Assembly (NCBI RefSeq): GCF_965216485.1
Contig: NZ_OZ244162.1
Location: forward strand, 2,852,001 to 2,916,000
Direction of reading: 5' to 3'
DNA: 64,000 bases
Origin: Algiphilus sp965216485
GTDB lineage: Bacteria; Pseudomonadota; Gammaproteobacteria; Nevskiales; Nevskiaceae
The notes beneath the pieces were generated by a model. That model was not told the origin of the DNA. It searched no databases and was given only the letters and a program-made list of their open reading frames with translations. Position 1 is the first letter of the stretch; each line of letters starts with the position of its first letter. This document shows, piece after piece, positions 1 to 8,062 of the stretch. The position numbers and the translations under genes were made by a program.

Positions 1-165
1 CAATAAGTGACGCAAATTGTCAGTTCCTGCCGTCCGGCTAGCCGTCATTCGGCGACCGTGTCCTGCTTGTAGCGAGCGTTGATCCACTTGCGCGGGGCTT
101 AACCCCTTCCTGCAAAAGGCGTTCCAAGGGGGTGCGCAAAGGCCTGCGCCCCGAGCCGCTGCGCG
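1..165. other. Intergenic stretch downstream of guaA, no gene seen
   Basis: This is the sequence after the guaA stop to the window edge. I see no convincing coding frame, tRNA or T-tailed terminator. Short GC-rich inverted segments are present but have no run of T. The 3' end of guaA is a known integration hotspot for genomic islands in proteobacteria, so the sequence left of the window would be worth reading, but nothing here demonstrates an island. Confidence 0.5.
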
Positions 166-1740
166 CTACTCCCACTCGATGGTCGCAGGCGGTTTGCCGG
201 AGATGTCGTAGACCACGCGCGAGACGTTGGGCACCTCGTTGACGATGCGGCGGGCGCAGGTGTCTAGCAGTTCGGACGGCAGCGGCGCCCAGCGCGCGGT
301 CATGAAATCCACCGTCTGAACGGCACGCAAGCCAATGATGGGGGCGTAGCGCCGGCCATCGCCGGTGACGCCCACACTGTTCACTGGGATGAACACGGCA
401 AAGGCCTGGCTGACGCGGTCGTACCACTCGGCCTTCCAGAGCTCCTCGATGAAGATGGCATCGGCGCGGCGCAAGGTATCGGCGGCGGCCTTGCTGACCG
501 CGCCGAGAATGCGAACGCCCAGGCCCGGCCCCGGGAAGGGGTGACGCATGATCATCTCGCGCGGCAGACCGAGTTCGAGCCCGATGGCGCGGACTTCGTC
601 CTTGAACAGCTCGCGCAGCGGCTCGACCAGCTTCAGCTTCATGTGCTCCGGCAAGCCGCCCACGTTGTGGTGCGACTTGATGACATGCGCCTTGCCGGTC
701 TTGCCGCCGGCGGACTCGATCACGTCGGGGTAGATCGTCCCCTGCGCGAGGAACTCCACGTCCGTGAGCTTCGCCGCCTCCTCGTCGAAGACCTCGATGA
801 AGGTGCGGCCGATGATCTTGCGCTTGGCCTCGGGATCGGCCTCGTCGGACAGGGCCTCCAGAAAGCGCGCCTCGGCATCGACGCGAATCACGCGCACGCC
901 CAGATGCTGCTCAAAGACCTTCATGACCTGGTCGCCCTCGTGCAGGCGCAGCAGGCCGTTATCGACAAAGACACAGGTGAGTTGGTCTCCGATGGCCTTG
1001 TGCAGCAGCGCCGCGACCACCGAGGAGTCCACCCCACCGGAAAGCCCCAGGAGCACGTGGCGATCACCGACCTGGGCCTTCACGCGTGCAGTGAGGTCCT
1101 CAACGATATTGGCCGGCGTCCAGTCGCGCCCACAGCCGCAGATGTCGTGCACGAAGCGCTCCAGGATGCGCTTGCCCTGCGGGGTGTGCGTAACCTCGGG
1201 GTGGAACTGGAGTCCGTAGTAGCGGCGCGCGGTATCGGCGATGGCGGCGACCGGTACATCGTCGGTGGCAGCAACCCGCGTGAAACCATCCGGCAGCTTG
1301 GTGACCTGGTCACCGTGACTCATCCAGACATCCAGCAGCGGCGTTCCGTCGTCGTCGATGGCGTCGTCGATATCGCGCAGCAGCGTGGTTTCGCCGACTT
1401 GCCGCACGCGGGCATAGCCGAATTCCTGCACCGCGCCGGGCGCCACTTTGCCGCCTAGTTCGGCGGCCATGGTCTGCATGCCGTAGCAGATGCCGAGGAC
1501 CGGCACACCCAGTCCCCAGACCGCCTCACCGGCGCGTGGCGCATTCTCAGCCGCCACCGTCTCCGGACCGCCCGAGAGAATGATGCCGCTGGGTGCGAAG
1601 GCGCAAATCTCCTCGGCCGTCGTATCCCAGGGGTGCAGTTCGCAGTACACCCCCGCCTCGCGCACGCGTCGTGCGATCAGCTGGGTGTATTGGGAACCAA
1701 AGTCAAGAATGAGGATGCGGTGGGCGTGAATATCAGTCAT
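166..1740 (-). CDS. guaA: GMP synthase (glutamine-hydrolysing)
   Basis: Converts XMP to GMP with ATP and glutamine, the last step of guanine nucleotide synthesis in the cytoplasm. The 524 aa match the usual length. The N-terminal class I glutamine amidotransferase domain shows the nucleophile in GICYGMQ (Cys85) and its partners in HPE (His180, Glu182). The ATP-pyrophosphatase P-loop SGGVDSS lies at about residues 234-240, and the C-terminus ends PPATIEWE as in the family. The ATG start at 1740 overlaps the TGA of a short chimeric upstream ORF. guaB lies upstream on the same strand, but an opposite-strand toxin-antitoxin pair breaks the usual guaBA arrangement. Confidence 0.98.
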   Translation of the reverse strand: MTDIHAHRILILDFGSQYTQLIARRVREAGVYCELHPWDTTAEEICAFAPSGIILSGGPETVAAENAPRAGEAVWGLGVPVLGICYGMQTMAAELGGKVAPGAVQEFGYARVRQVGETTLLRDIDDAIDDDGTPLLDVWMSHGDQVTKLPDGFTRVAATDDVPVAAIADTARRYYGLQFHPEVTHTPQGKRILERFVHDICGCGRDWTPANIVEDLTARVKAQVGDRHVLLGLSGGVDSSVVAALLHKAIGDQLTCVFVDNGLLRLHEGDQVMKVFEQHLGVRVIRVDAEARFLEALSDEADPEAKRKIIGRTFIEVFDEEAAKLTDVEFLAQGTIYPDVIESAGGKTGKAHVIKSHHNVGGLPEHMKLKLVEPLRELFKDEVRAIGLELGLPREMIMRHPFPGPGLGVRILGAVSKAAADTLRRADAIFIEELWKAEWYDRVSQAFAVFIPVNSVGVTGDGRRYAPIIGLRAVQTVDFMTARWAPLPSELLDTCARRIVNEVPNVSRVVYDISGKPPATIEWE

Positions 1741-1799
1741 AGTTTCGATCGCTGCAATAGATCAGTCGCGCCATCAACGGCCGCAGTCACTAGGCTCGG
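1697..1799. repeat. 103-bp direct repeat, copy 1 (guaA 5' end)
   Basis: Copy 1 holds the first 44 bases of guaA plus 59 bases upstream. It recurs at 1891-1993, offset 194 bp, with one mismatch by eye (A at 1789 versus G at 1983). This copy belongs to the intact gene. Confidence 0.95.
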
Positions 1800-1934
1800 C
1801 TCCTGCCTCACCAAGTGACCCGGCCCGGACTTCCATGTCCGGGCGCTCCCCGCGCTGCGACATGCCACCGGCATGTCGGTCACGGCTCGCCCAAAGTCAA
1901 GAATGAGGATGCGGTGGGCGTGAATATCAGTCAT
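1737..1934 (-). pseudogene. Chimeric 65-codon ORF starting with duplicated guaA N-terminus
   Basis: The duplicated guaA start gives an ORF whose first 15 residues are those of GuaA (ending ILILDFG). It then runs out of homology through the hairpin element and copy 1 of the repeat. Its TGA stop at 1739-1737 overlaps the guaA ATG at 1740-1738 as ATGA. It is best read as a truncated guaA remnant, but it could act as an upstream ORF translationally coupled to guaA. No independent protein function is supported. Confidence 0.7.
1815..1883. repeat. REP-like element: two hairpins inside an outer stem
   Basis: An outer stem GTGACC (1815-1820) / GGTCAC (1878-1883) encloses two perfect hairpins: CCCGGAC/GTCCGGG (1824-1830/1837-1843) and GACATGCC/GGCATGTC (1859-1866/1870-1877). 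The three-stem layout resembles REP/BIME-type elements. It lies between the two copies of the guaA 5' repeat. Confidence 0.7.
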
Positions 1935-1993
1935 AGTTTCGATCGCTGCAATAGATCAGTCGCGCCATCAACGGCCGCAGTCGCTAGGCTCGG
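1891..1993. repeat. 103-bp direct repeat, copy 2
   Basis: Second copy of the guaA 5' end and upstream bases, 102 of 103 identical to 1697-1799 by eye. It carries a second guaA start codon (1934) but none of the gene beyond codon 15. Confidence 0.95.
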
Positions 1994-2073
1994 ATCACGG
2001 CGGGATGCGCAAGGTACCTCAACACGGCCAGCCACGACGAATACGGCGATACCACCGGTACATCTCAAGCATC

Positions 2074-2104
2074 AAAACGTTTTGGCGTTATGATGACTTA
2101 ACGC
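2074..2104 (+). promoter_or_regulatory. Promoter and likely autoregulatory operator of the TA pair
   Basis: A 10-bp palindrome AAAACGTTTT (2074-2083) is followed by the inverted repeat GCGTTA-N8-TAACGC (2085-2104). A -10-like TATGAT (2089-2094) lies inside the second repeat. RHH antitoxins usually bind such palindromes to repress their own operon. The operator role is inferred; the repeats are seen directly. Confidence 0.55.
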
Positions 2105-2122
2105 TCTCATCAGGACTGCACC

Positions 2123-2356
2123 ATGTCCGAACCTGCCAAACGATCCACCATCTATTTCGAGCCCCAACTTCACGCCGCACTGCGCCTCAAAGCCGCACAG
2201 GACGACCGCAGCCTTTCTGAACTGGTCAACGATGCGGTTCGTGCTGCATTGGCGGAGGATCACGAGGACATTGACACCGCCAGAGCGCGCGCTTCGGAGT
2301 CAACCCTAAGCTACGAACAACTGCTCGCGGACCTGAAGGCGCATGGCCGCTTATGA
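2123..2356 (+). CDS. Ribbon-helix-helix antitoxin
   Basis: A 77-aa protein with an N-terminal RHH-type segment: a beta strand around RSTIYFEP followed by two helices ending near residue 45. An acidic C-terminal tail would bind the toxin. The stop lies 14 nt inside the next gene, which encodes a RelE/ParE-type toxin, so the two are translationally coupled. The start is supported by CAGGA at 2111-2115. GC content is lower than in the flanking gua genes, and the strand is opposite, which suggests acquisition. Confidence 0.85.
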   Translation: MSEPAKRSTIYFEPQLHAALRLKAAQDDRSLSELVNDAVRAALAEDHEDIDTARARASESTLSYEQLLADLKAHGRL

Positions 2357-2606
2357 GCTGGTCTTTCGGAAGTCGGCTTCCAAGGAGCTTCGCCGTGTCC
2401 CAAAAGTTGATCTTCAACGCATCCTGAGGCGAATTGAGGGCCTTATCGGCAATCTCCGCCCCGCCGAAGCCGAGAAGCTGACTGGATACGACCTATACCG
2501 AGTACGGCAAGGCGCGTACCGGATCGTCTACGAAGTTACCGATGACAAGCTCATCGTAACGATCGTGCGAATCGCTCACCGCCGAAACGTGTACCGCCGC
2601 CTCTGA
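2343..2606 (+). CDS. RelE/ParE-family toxin
   Basis: An 87-aa basic protein of RelE/ParE size. The C-terminal half has the family pattern YRVRQGAYRIVYEV followed by IAHRRNVYRRL. In RelE proteins the basic residues of these strands act on mRNA in the ribosome; whether this member is an mRNA interferase (RelE) or a gyrase poison (ParE) cannot be told from sequence alone. It overlaps the antitoxin by 14 nt and ends 45 nt before the convergent guaB stop. Confidence 0.87.
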   Translation: MAAYELVFRKSASKELRRVPKVDLQRILRRIEGLIGNLRPAEAEKLTGYDLYRVRQGAYRIVYEVTDDKLIVTIVRIAHRRNVYRRL

Positions 2607-2651
2607 AGACACGCTACAGAACCTGCTTCGGCGCAGGCGCGGGAATGGTCT

Positions 2652-4130
2652 TCACTCCACCCGATAGTTCGGCGCTTCCTTGACGATGGACACATCGTGC
2701 ACATGGCTCTCGCGCATGCCCGCGGCGCTGATCTTCACAAAGCGGGTCTGCGTCCGCATGCACTCGATGTCGTGGCAGCCGGTATAGCCCATGGAACTGC
2801 GCAGGCCGCCCACGAGCTGGTGCACGATGGCCGCCATCGGGCCCTTGTAGGGCACGCGGCCTTCGATACCCTCGGGCACCAGCTTGTCGGGGTCGACCGT
2901 GGTGTCCTGGAAGTAGCGGTCCTTGCTGCCCTGGGCCATGGCGCCCATGGAGCCCATGCCGCGATAGGACTTGTAGGAGCGGCCCTGATAGAGCTCCACC
3001 TCACCCGGGGCCTCCTCCGTGCCGGCGAGCATCGAGCCGATCATCACCGAGTGCGCGCCGGCGGCAATGGCCTTGGCAAGATCACCGGAATAGCGGATAC
3101 CCCCGTCGGCGATGAGCGGCACATCACTGCCCTTGAGCGCGGAGGCCACCTGCATGATGGCCGTCACCTGCGGCACGCCAACGCCGGCAACGACGCGCGT
3201 CGTGCAGATGGAACCGGGCCCGATGCCCACCTTGACGGCATCGGCACCGGCTTCGACCAGTGCCGTGGCAGCCTCGGCCGTCGCGATATTGCCGCCGATG
3301 ACCTGCACGGAGGGATAGGCCTTCTTGACCCAGGCGACGCGCTCCAGCACGCCGGCGCTATGGCCATGGGCGGTATCCACCACCACCACGTCCGCGCCAG
3401 CCTCGACCAGGGCGGCGACACGGTCCTCGGTATCCCCCGCCGTGCCGACGGCTGCGCCGACGCGCAGGCGGCCATGCTCATCCTTGCAGGCAAAGGGGAA
3501 GTCAGTGGACTTCTGGATGTCCTTGACGGTGACCAGGCCGCGCAGCGCGAAGCCGTCACCCACCACCAGCACCTTCTCGATGCGGTGCTCGTGCAGCTTG
3601 TGCATGATCTCTTCGCGCGAAGCGTCCTCGCGCACCGTGACCAGCCGCTCCTTGGGCGTCATGACCACCGACACCGGCTCGGAGAAGCGGGTCTCGAAGC
3701 GCAGATCGCGGCTGGTGACGATGCCGACCAGCTCCTCGCCGTCGACCACCGGCACGCCGGAAATCTGATGCTTGCGCGTCAGCTCGAGCACTTCGCCAAT
3801 GGTGAGCTCGGGCGATACTGTGATCGGGTCGACGATGATGCCGGACTCGTATTTCTTGACCCGGCGCACCTCACTGGCCTGCGCCTCGATCGACAGGTTC
3901 TTGTGCACGATGCCGACGCCGCCTTCCTGCGCGATGGCGATGGCCAGGCGGGATTCCGTGACGGTGTCCATGGCCGCGGAGAGCAGCGGCACGCGGAGCT
4001 CTATGTCACGCGTGAGGCGGGTGCTGATGTCGGCCTTGCGCGGCAGAATGCGCGAATAGGCCGGGACCAACAGCACATCGTCAAAGGTAAGGGCTTCCAG
4101 CAGGATGCGCGAGCGATCGTCCTGAGTCAT
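2652..4130 (-). CDS. guaB: IMP dehydrogenase
   Basis: Oxidises IMP to XMP with NAD+, the committed step of GMP synthesis. I use the ATG at 4130 (492 aa), which gives the family N-terminus RILLEALTFDDVLLVPAYS; a longer frame extends to 4208 but would overlap xseA. Two CBS domains occupy about residues 100-215. The catalytic loop is GSICTTR (Cys309), with IGGNIAT before it and the flap region near YRGMGSMGAM. guaA follows on the same strand after a 0.9-kb interruption. Confidence 0.97.
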   Translation of the reverse strand: MTQDDRSRILLEALTFDDVLLVPAYSRILPRKADISTRLTRDIELRVPLLSAAMDTVTESRLAIAIAQEGGVGIVHKNLSIEAQASEVRRVKKYESGIIVDPITVSPELTIGEVLELTRKHQISGVPVVDGEELVGIVTSRDLRFETRFSEPVSVVMTPKERLVTVREDASREEIMHKLHEHRIEKVLVVGDGFALRGLVTVKDIQKSTDFPFACKDEHGRLRVGAAVGTAGDTEDRVAALVEAGADVVVVDTAHGHSAGVLERVAWVKKAYPSVQVIGGNIATAEAATALVEAGADAVKVGIGPGSICTTRVVAGVGVPQVTAIMQVASALKGSDVPLIADGGIRYSGDLAKAIAAGAHSVMIGSMLAGTEEAPGEVELYQGRSYKSYRGMGSMGAMAQGSKDRYFQDTTVDPDKLVPEGIEGRVPYKGPMAAIVHQLVGGLRSSMGYTGCHDIECMRTQTRFVKISAAGMRESHVHDVSIVKEAPNYRVE

Positions 4131-4156
4131 TTCTAGCGGCTGACTGAGCGTGACGT

Positions 4157-4162
4157 AGTATA
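4157..4162 (-). promoter_or_regulatory. Probable guaB -10 box
   Basis: Reads TATACT on the minus strand, about 27 nt upstream of the chosen guaB ATG. It supports the shorter start, because the promoter would fall inside a longer reading frame. No good -35 hexamer is visible. Confidence 0.4.
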
Positions 4163-4190
4163 ACGGCTCCACCCCGGACTCCGCCGCATC

Positions 4191-5771
4191 GTGAGCAGCA
4201 CGCGTCAATCACGCAGCTATACCGTCAGCGAAGTGGCCCAGCTGCTGTCGGACACCCTGCGCAGCACCTTTCCCACCATGCGCGTGGTCGGGGAAATCTC
4301 GAATTTCTTCCGGGCCCGCTCGGGCCACTGGTATTTCCGCCTGAAGGACGACAAGGCGCAGATCGAGTGCGCCATGTTCGCCGCCGATGCGCGCGGCGTG
4401 GCCTTCGCGCCCGCGGACGGTGACGAGGTCGAGATCACCGGCCAGCTTGACTACTACGTGCCCGGCGGCAAGCTGCAGCTGAAGTGCCGACTGATGCAGC
4501 GCGCCGGAGAAGGCCGTTTGCTGGCCGCCTTCGAACAGCTCAAGAAGAAGCTGGCGGGCGAAGGCCTGTTCGACGAAGCGCTGAAACGCCCCCTGCCCCG
4601 CTTCCCGCGGGCCATCGGCCTCGTCACCTCCAGCGATGCCGCAGCCCTGCGCGATATTCTGACCACGCTGGAACGGCGCTGGCCCATGCCGCCGATCTAC
4701 CTTCTGCCAGTCCTGGTGCAAGGCGATCAGGCCGCGCCACAGATTGCGGAAGCGCTGCGCCAGCTCCCGCAGCGCGCACCTGATGTCGAGGTCATCGTTC
4801 TCGCCCGCGGCGGGGGCTCGATCGAAGATCTCTGGGCCTTCAACGAAGAAATCGTCGCGCGCGCCATCCGCGCCTGTACCGTTCCGGTCATCACGGGCGT
4901 CGGGCACGAATCCGATACCACCATCGCCGACTTTGCGGCAGACCTGCGCGCGCCCACGCCTACTGGGGCTGCCGAGCGTGTTGCGCCGGACCAGGCGGCC
5001 GTCGCACAGCGGCTTGCCGAGCTGCGCGAGCGGCTGTCCCGTGCCGAGTCCGCCGTGCAGCAGGCGCGACTGCAACAGCTGGATGCGCTGCAGCGCAGAC
5101 TGCAGCGCGTGTCTCCATCGCAACGCATCGAAACCCTGACACAGCGCAACGACGAACTGCAGACACGTCTGAGTGGGATGGCCCGCCGCCTGCTGGCGCC
5201 GCAAGGGCCTGCGTGGCAGGCGGTCACACAACAGCGCGCCCGGCTTGCGCGCGCTGCGCGCGCCGCACTGGAGCACGAAAGCCGACGACTGCAGACCCAG
5301 CGCAGCCTCCTGCGCGCGCAGCATCCGCACAAGCGCATCGCTATCGACGCCCCTGCACAGCTCCAGCGGCTGCGTAGCGCCATGGCCCGCACGGTCCAGT
5401 CCACGCTGGCGCAGGCGCAGTACCGCGCGCATGATCGCGAGCAGCGCTGGCGAGCCCAGGCGCCATTGCGCCGCTTGCACCACGAGCAGCAGGGCTTGAT
5501 CCAACTGAAACGCCGCCTGCATCACGCCACCCGCGTGGCTCTGGCCGGCCATCAACAGGCGCTGCAACGGGTACAGGAGCATCTCACCCACCTCGGGCCC
5601 CCGGCCACACTGGCGCGCGGCTATGCCATCGTGCAGCGCAGCGACGGTGTCATCCTCCGCGATCCATCCCAGACGCAGCATGGCGACCGATTGCGCCTCC
5701 AGCTCGCGCAGGGCAGTCTGCAAGCCATAACGGACAAACAAGAGCCCGAGGGAGGCGATACCAACGCATGA
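4191..5771 (+). CDS. xseA: Exodeoxyribonuclease VII large subunit
   Basis: Catalytic subunit of exonuclease VII, which degrades single-stranded DNA to oligonucleotides with the small subunit XseB (not in this window). The 526 aa begin at a GTG with SYTVSEVAQLL. An OB fold spans about residues 12-110, including VVGEISNFFRARSGHWYF. The catalytic core contains GLVTSSDAAALRD and ARGGGSIEDLWAFN, then a long coiled-coil region rich in Gln, Arg and Leu. The ending LARGYAIV is typical. It is transcribed divergently from guaB, and its stop overlaps the next start by 4 nt. Confidence 0.96.
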   Translation: MSSTRQSRSYTVSEVAQLLSDTLRSTFPTMRVVGEISNFFRARSGHWYFRLKDDKAQIECAMFAADARGVAFAPADGDEVEITGQLDYYVPGGKLQLKCRLMQRAGEGRLLAAFEQLKKKLAGEGLFDEALKRPLPRFPRAIGLVTSSDAAALRDILTTLERRWPMPPIYLLPVLVQGDQAAPQIAEALRQLPQRAPDVEVIVLARGGGSIEDLWAFNEEIVARAIRACTVPVITGVGHESDTTIADFAADLRAPTPTGAAERVAPDQAAVAQRLAELRERLSRAESAVQQARLQQLDALQRRLQRVSPSQRIETLTQRNDELQTRLSGMARRLLAPQGPAWQAVTQQRARLARAARAALEHESRRLQTQRSLLRAQHPHKRIAIDAPAQLQRLRSAMARTVQSTLAQAQYRAHDREQRWRAQAPLRRLHHEQQGLIQLKRRLHHATRVALAGHQQALQRVQEHLTHLGPPATLARGYAIVQRSDGVILRDPSQTQHGDRLRLQLAQGSLQAITDKQEPEGGDTNA

Positions 5772-6631
5772 TTCTCGTTCTAGGGGCAGGCGGTACCGTG
5801 GGTGGCCATCTGTGCCGCGAGCTGGAAGCGCGCGACGTGGAGTTTCGCGCTGCGTATTATTCGTTGGAGAAGCTCGAAGCGGCCCTGGAAGAGGATATGG
5901 ATGCGGTGGAAGTCGATCTCGCACGGCCGCAGACCCTCCGCGCCGCCATGGAGGACATCGACCGGCTCTTCCTGCTGACGGCCGCAACCCCACGGCTGGC
6001 AGAGCTTGAACGCAACGCCATCGCCGCCGCCGCCCGCGCCGAAGTGCGCCAGGTCGTCAAGATTTCGGTGTGGGAGGCGGACCAGCAGGACTACAGCTTC
6101 GCGCGCTGGCATGCACCTTCCGAGCAGGCGCTCGCCGATTCCGGCATTGCGCACAGCATCCTGCGCCCCAATGGCTTCATGCAGAGTGCCGCCCAGGGGA
6201 TGGAGGCCACCGTGCGCGACCACGGCGCCTTCTACACCGCATCGGCCCAGGCACCGATTGCCTATGTGGATGCCCGTGATGTGGCGGCCTGTGCGGCGGC
6301 GCTGCTGGTGGACGATCCGCCGGTGCCCGACCGGCGCATCTGGGAACTCAGCGGCGGCGAGGCGTTGACCGCGGCGGAGGTCGCGCAGGCGCTGTCCCGC
6401 GCCGTGCACAAGCCGGTCCGCGCGGTGGAAGTCACGACGGAGGTCTACCGCAACGGCCTGCTTGCCGCGGGCCTGCCGGAATGGCTGACCGATGCGCTGG
6501 TCGATATGGCGGGTTCGCAGGCCGAGGCCGGCTTCGGGCGTGTCACCGAGGACATCGAAACGCTGACCGGCCGCAAGCCAAGGAGCATGGCGGATTACTT
6601 CGAGGAAACGCGCGAAAACTTTCTCGCCTGA
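5768..6631 (+). CDS. NmrA-like NAD(P)-binding oxidoreductase
   Basis: A 287-aa atypical short-chain dehydrogenase. The Rossmann motif is GAGGTVGGHL at residues 6-15, and the protein carries the NmrA-type segments VVKISVWEADQ and AYVDARDVAACAAALL. The closest recognisable relatives are NmrA/azoreductase-like NAD(P)H sensors or quinone oxidoreductases; the substrate is not evident. ATGA overlap with xseA implies translational coupling, although the functions are not obviously linked. Confidence 0.8.
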   Translation: MILVLGAGGTVGGHLCRELEARDVEFRAAYYSLEKLEAALEEDMDAVEVDLARPQTLRAAMEDIDRLFLLTAATPRLAELERNAIAAAARAEVRQVVKISVWEADQQDYSFARWHAPSEQALADSGIAHSILRPNGFMQSAAQGMEATVRDHGAFYTASAQAPIAYVDARDVAACAAALLVDDPPVPDRRIWELSGGEALTAAEVAQALSRAVHKPVRAVEVTTEVYRNGLLAAGLPEWLTDALVDMAGSQAEAGFGRVTEDIETLTGRKPRSMADYFEETRENFLA

Positions 6632-6649
6632 GACGGAAGCCTCGCTGGT

Positions 6650-8056
6650 TCAGCGCTTGACGTGCGACATCAGGCGACGGCGCTTCTTGATCTGCCGCTG
6701 CGTCAGCGTGTTCTTGCGCCCCTTGTAGGGGTTGTCGCCGGTGCGCAGGCTGAGCACCACCGGAATGCCGCTGAGGCCGAAGTGCGAGCGGAAGCAGTTG
6801 ACCAGATAGCGCTTGTAGGACTCGGGCAGACGCTCGGTCTGATTGCCGTGCACCACGATCTGCAGAGGGTTCTTGCCGCCCTGATGCGCAAAGCGCAGCT
6901 TGGTTCGCCGTCCTACTGTCGCCGGCGGCTGGTGTCGGGCAACCGCCTCGGATAGCACCCGATTCAGTTCCGGCGTGGACAGATCCGCAGTCACGCTCTC
7001 GTGCACCTTTTCCACCCGCTTCATCAGCGATTTCAATCCGGTGCCGCGCGCTGCGGAAATGGTGATGCTGGGGACAAAATCGGTAAAGGGCAGCCGACGC
7101 CCGGCCTCACTGCGTACCCGGTCACGGGTTTCCTCGTCGATGGCATCCCATTTGTTGATGGCCAGCACCATGCCGCGTCCGCGCTCGGCCACCAGCCCCA
7201 TCAGCTTGGCATCCTGCTCGCCGATGTCGCCGTGCGCATCCACCATCATGATCACGACATGCGCGCTGTCGATGGCCTGCAGCGTCTTGATGATCGAGAA
7301 CTTCTCGATCGCCTCGCGCACGCGCGCGCGTCGCCGCACCCCCGCGGTATCAATGAAGGTGTACTCGGTACCCTCGTGCTCGAAGTCGACCTCGATGGCG
7401 TCCCGCGTCGTTCCGGGCATATCCGCGGCCAACAGGCGCGGCTCGCCGATCAGCTTGTTCACCAGGGTTGATTTGCCCACATTGGGCCGACCGACGATGG
7501 CCACCCGGATTCGACCATCGTCCTCGTCGAGCTGATCCAGCTCTGCGGCCTCAGGCAGCCCGTCGAGGGCCTCCATCAGCATGCGTGAGACGCCGTGGCC
7601 ATGCTCGGAGGAAATCTTGAGCGGCTCGCCCAGGCCCAGCTCATGGAATTCCCAGGCTGCCGTCTCGCTGATGCCATCCAGCTTGTTGACGACCGGAATG
7701 ACCGGCTTGCCCTCGCGGCGCAGGAAATCGGCAATGGCGCGATCATCGGCCGTGACGCCGCTGCGGGCATCCAGCAGCAGCAGCACGCGATCCGCCTCAT
7801 CGATGGCGATACGGGCCTGCGATTCGGCCAAAGCGGCCAGCGGATCGCTGTCGTCCGGCATCAGACCGCCGGTATCCACCACGATGAAGCGCCAGTCGGC
7901 ATGCGCGGCGACACCGTACTGCCGGTCGCGCGTCAGTCCAGCAAAGTCCGCCACCAGCGCATTGCGCGTGCCGGTCAGGCGATTGAACAGCGTGGATTTG
8001 CCGACGTTCGGGCGGCCGACCAGTGCCAGCGTGGGGAGCCCGGCACGGGTGCGCAC
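6650..8056 (-). CDS. der: Ribosome biogenesis GTPase Der
   Basis: Essential double GTPase acting in 50S subunit maturation. The 468 aa contain two G domains, each with GRPNVGKST (residues about 13-21 and in the second half), DxxG switches (DTGGL and DTAGV) and NKxD motifs (NKLDG and NKWDA), then a KH-like C-terminal domain. The GTG start lies 6 nt after the bamB stop, so it is the last gene of the hisS-yfgM-bamB-der run. It is convergent with the NmrA-like gene, 18 bp away. Confidence 0.97.
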   Translation of the reverse strand: MRTRAGLPTLALVGRPNVGKSTLFNRLTGTRNALVADFAGLTRDRQYGVAAHADWRFIVVDTGGLMPDDSDPLAALAESQARIAIDEADRVLLLLDARSGVTADDRAIADFLRREGKPVIPVVNKLDGISETAAWEFHELGLGEPLKISSEHGHGVSRMLMEALDGLPEAAELDQLDEDDGRIRVAIVGRPNVGKSTLVNKLIGEPRLLAADMPGTTRDAIEVDFEHEGTEYTFIDTAGVRRRARVREAIEKFSIIKTLQAIDSAHVVIMMVDAHGDIGEQDAKLMGLVAERGRGMVLAINKWDAIDEETRDRVRSEAGRRLPFTDFVPSITISAARGTGLKSLMKRVEKVHESVTADLSTPELNRVLSEAVARHQPPATVGRRTKLRFAHQGGKNPLQIVVHGNQTERLPESYKRYLVNCFRSHFGLSGIPVVLSLRTGDNPYKGRKNTLTQRQIKKRRRLMSHVKR

Positions 8057-8062
8057 CGTGGG

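Noticed and set aside
1..165. Genomic island or attachment site at the guaA 3' end
   Set aside because: No repeat of the guaA 3' end or integrase is visible within the window; the hotspot reputation alone is not evidence.
4209..5993. Long minus-strand frame opposite xseA
   Set aside because: Shadow of xseA and the following gene; no motif or plausible ribosome-binding site.
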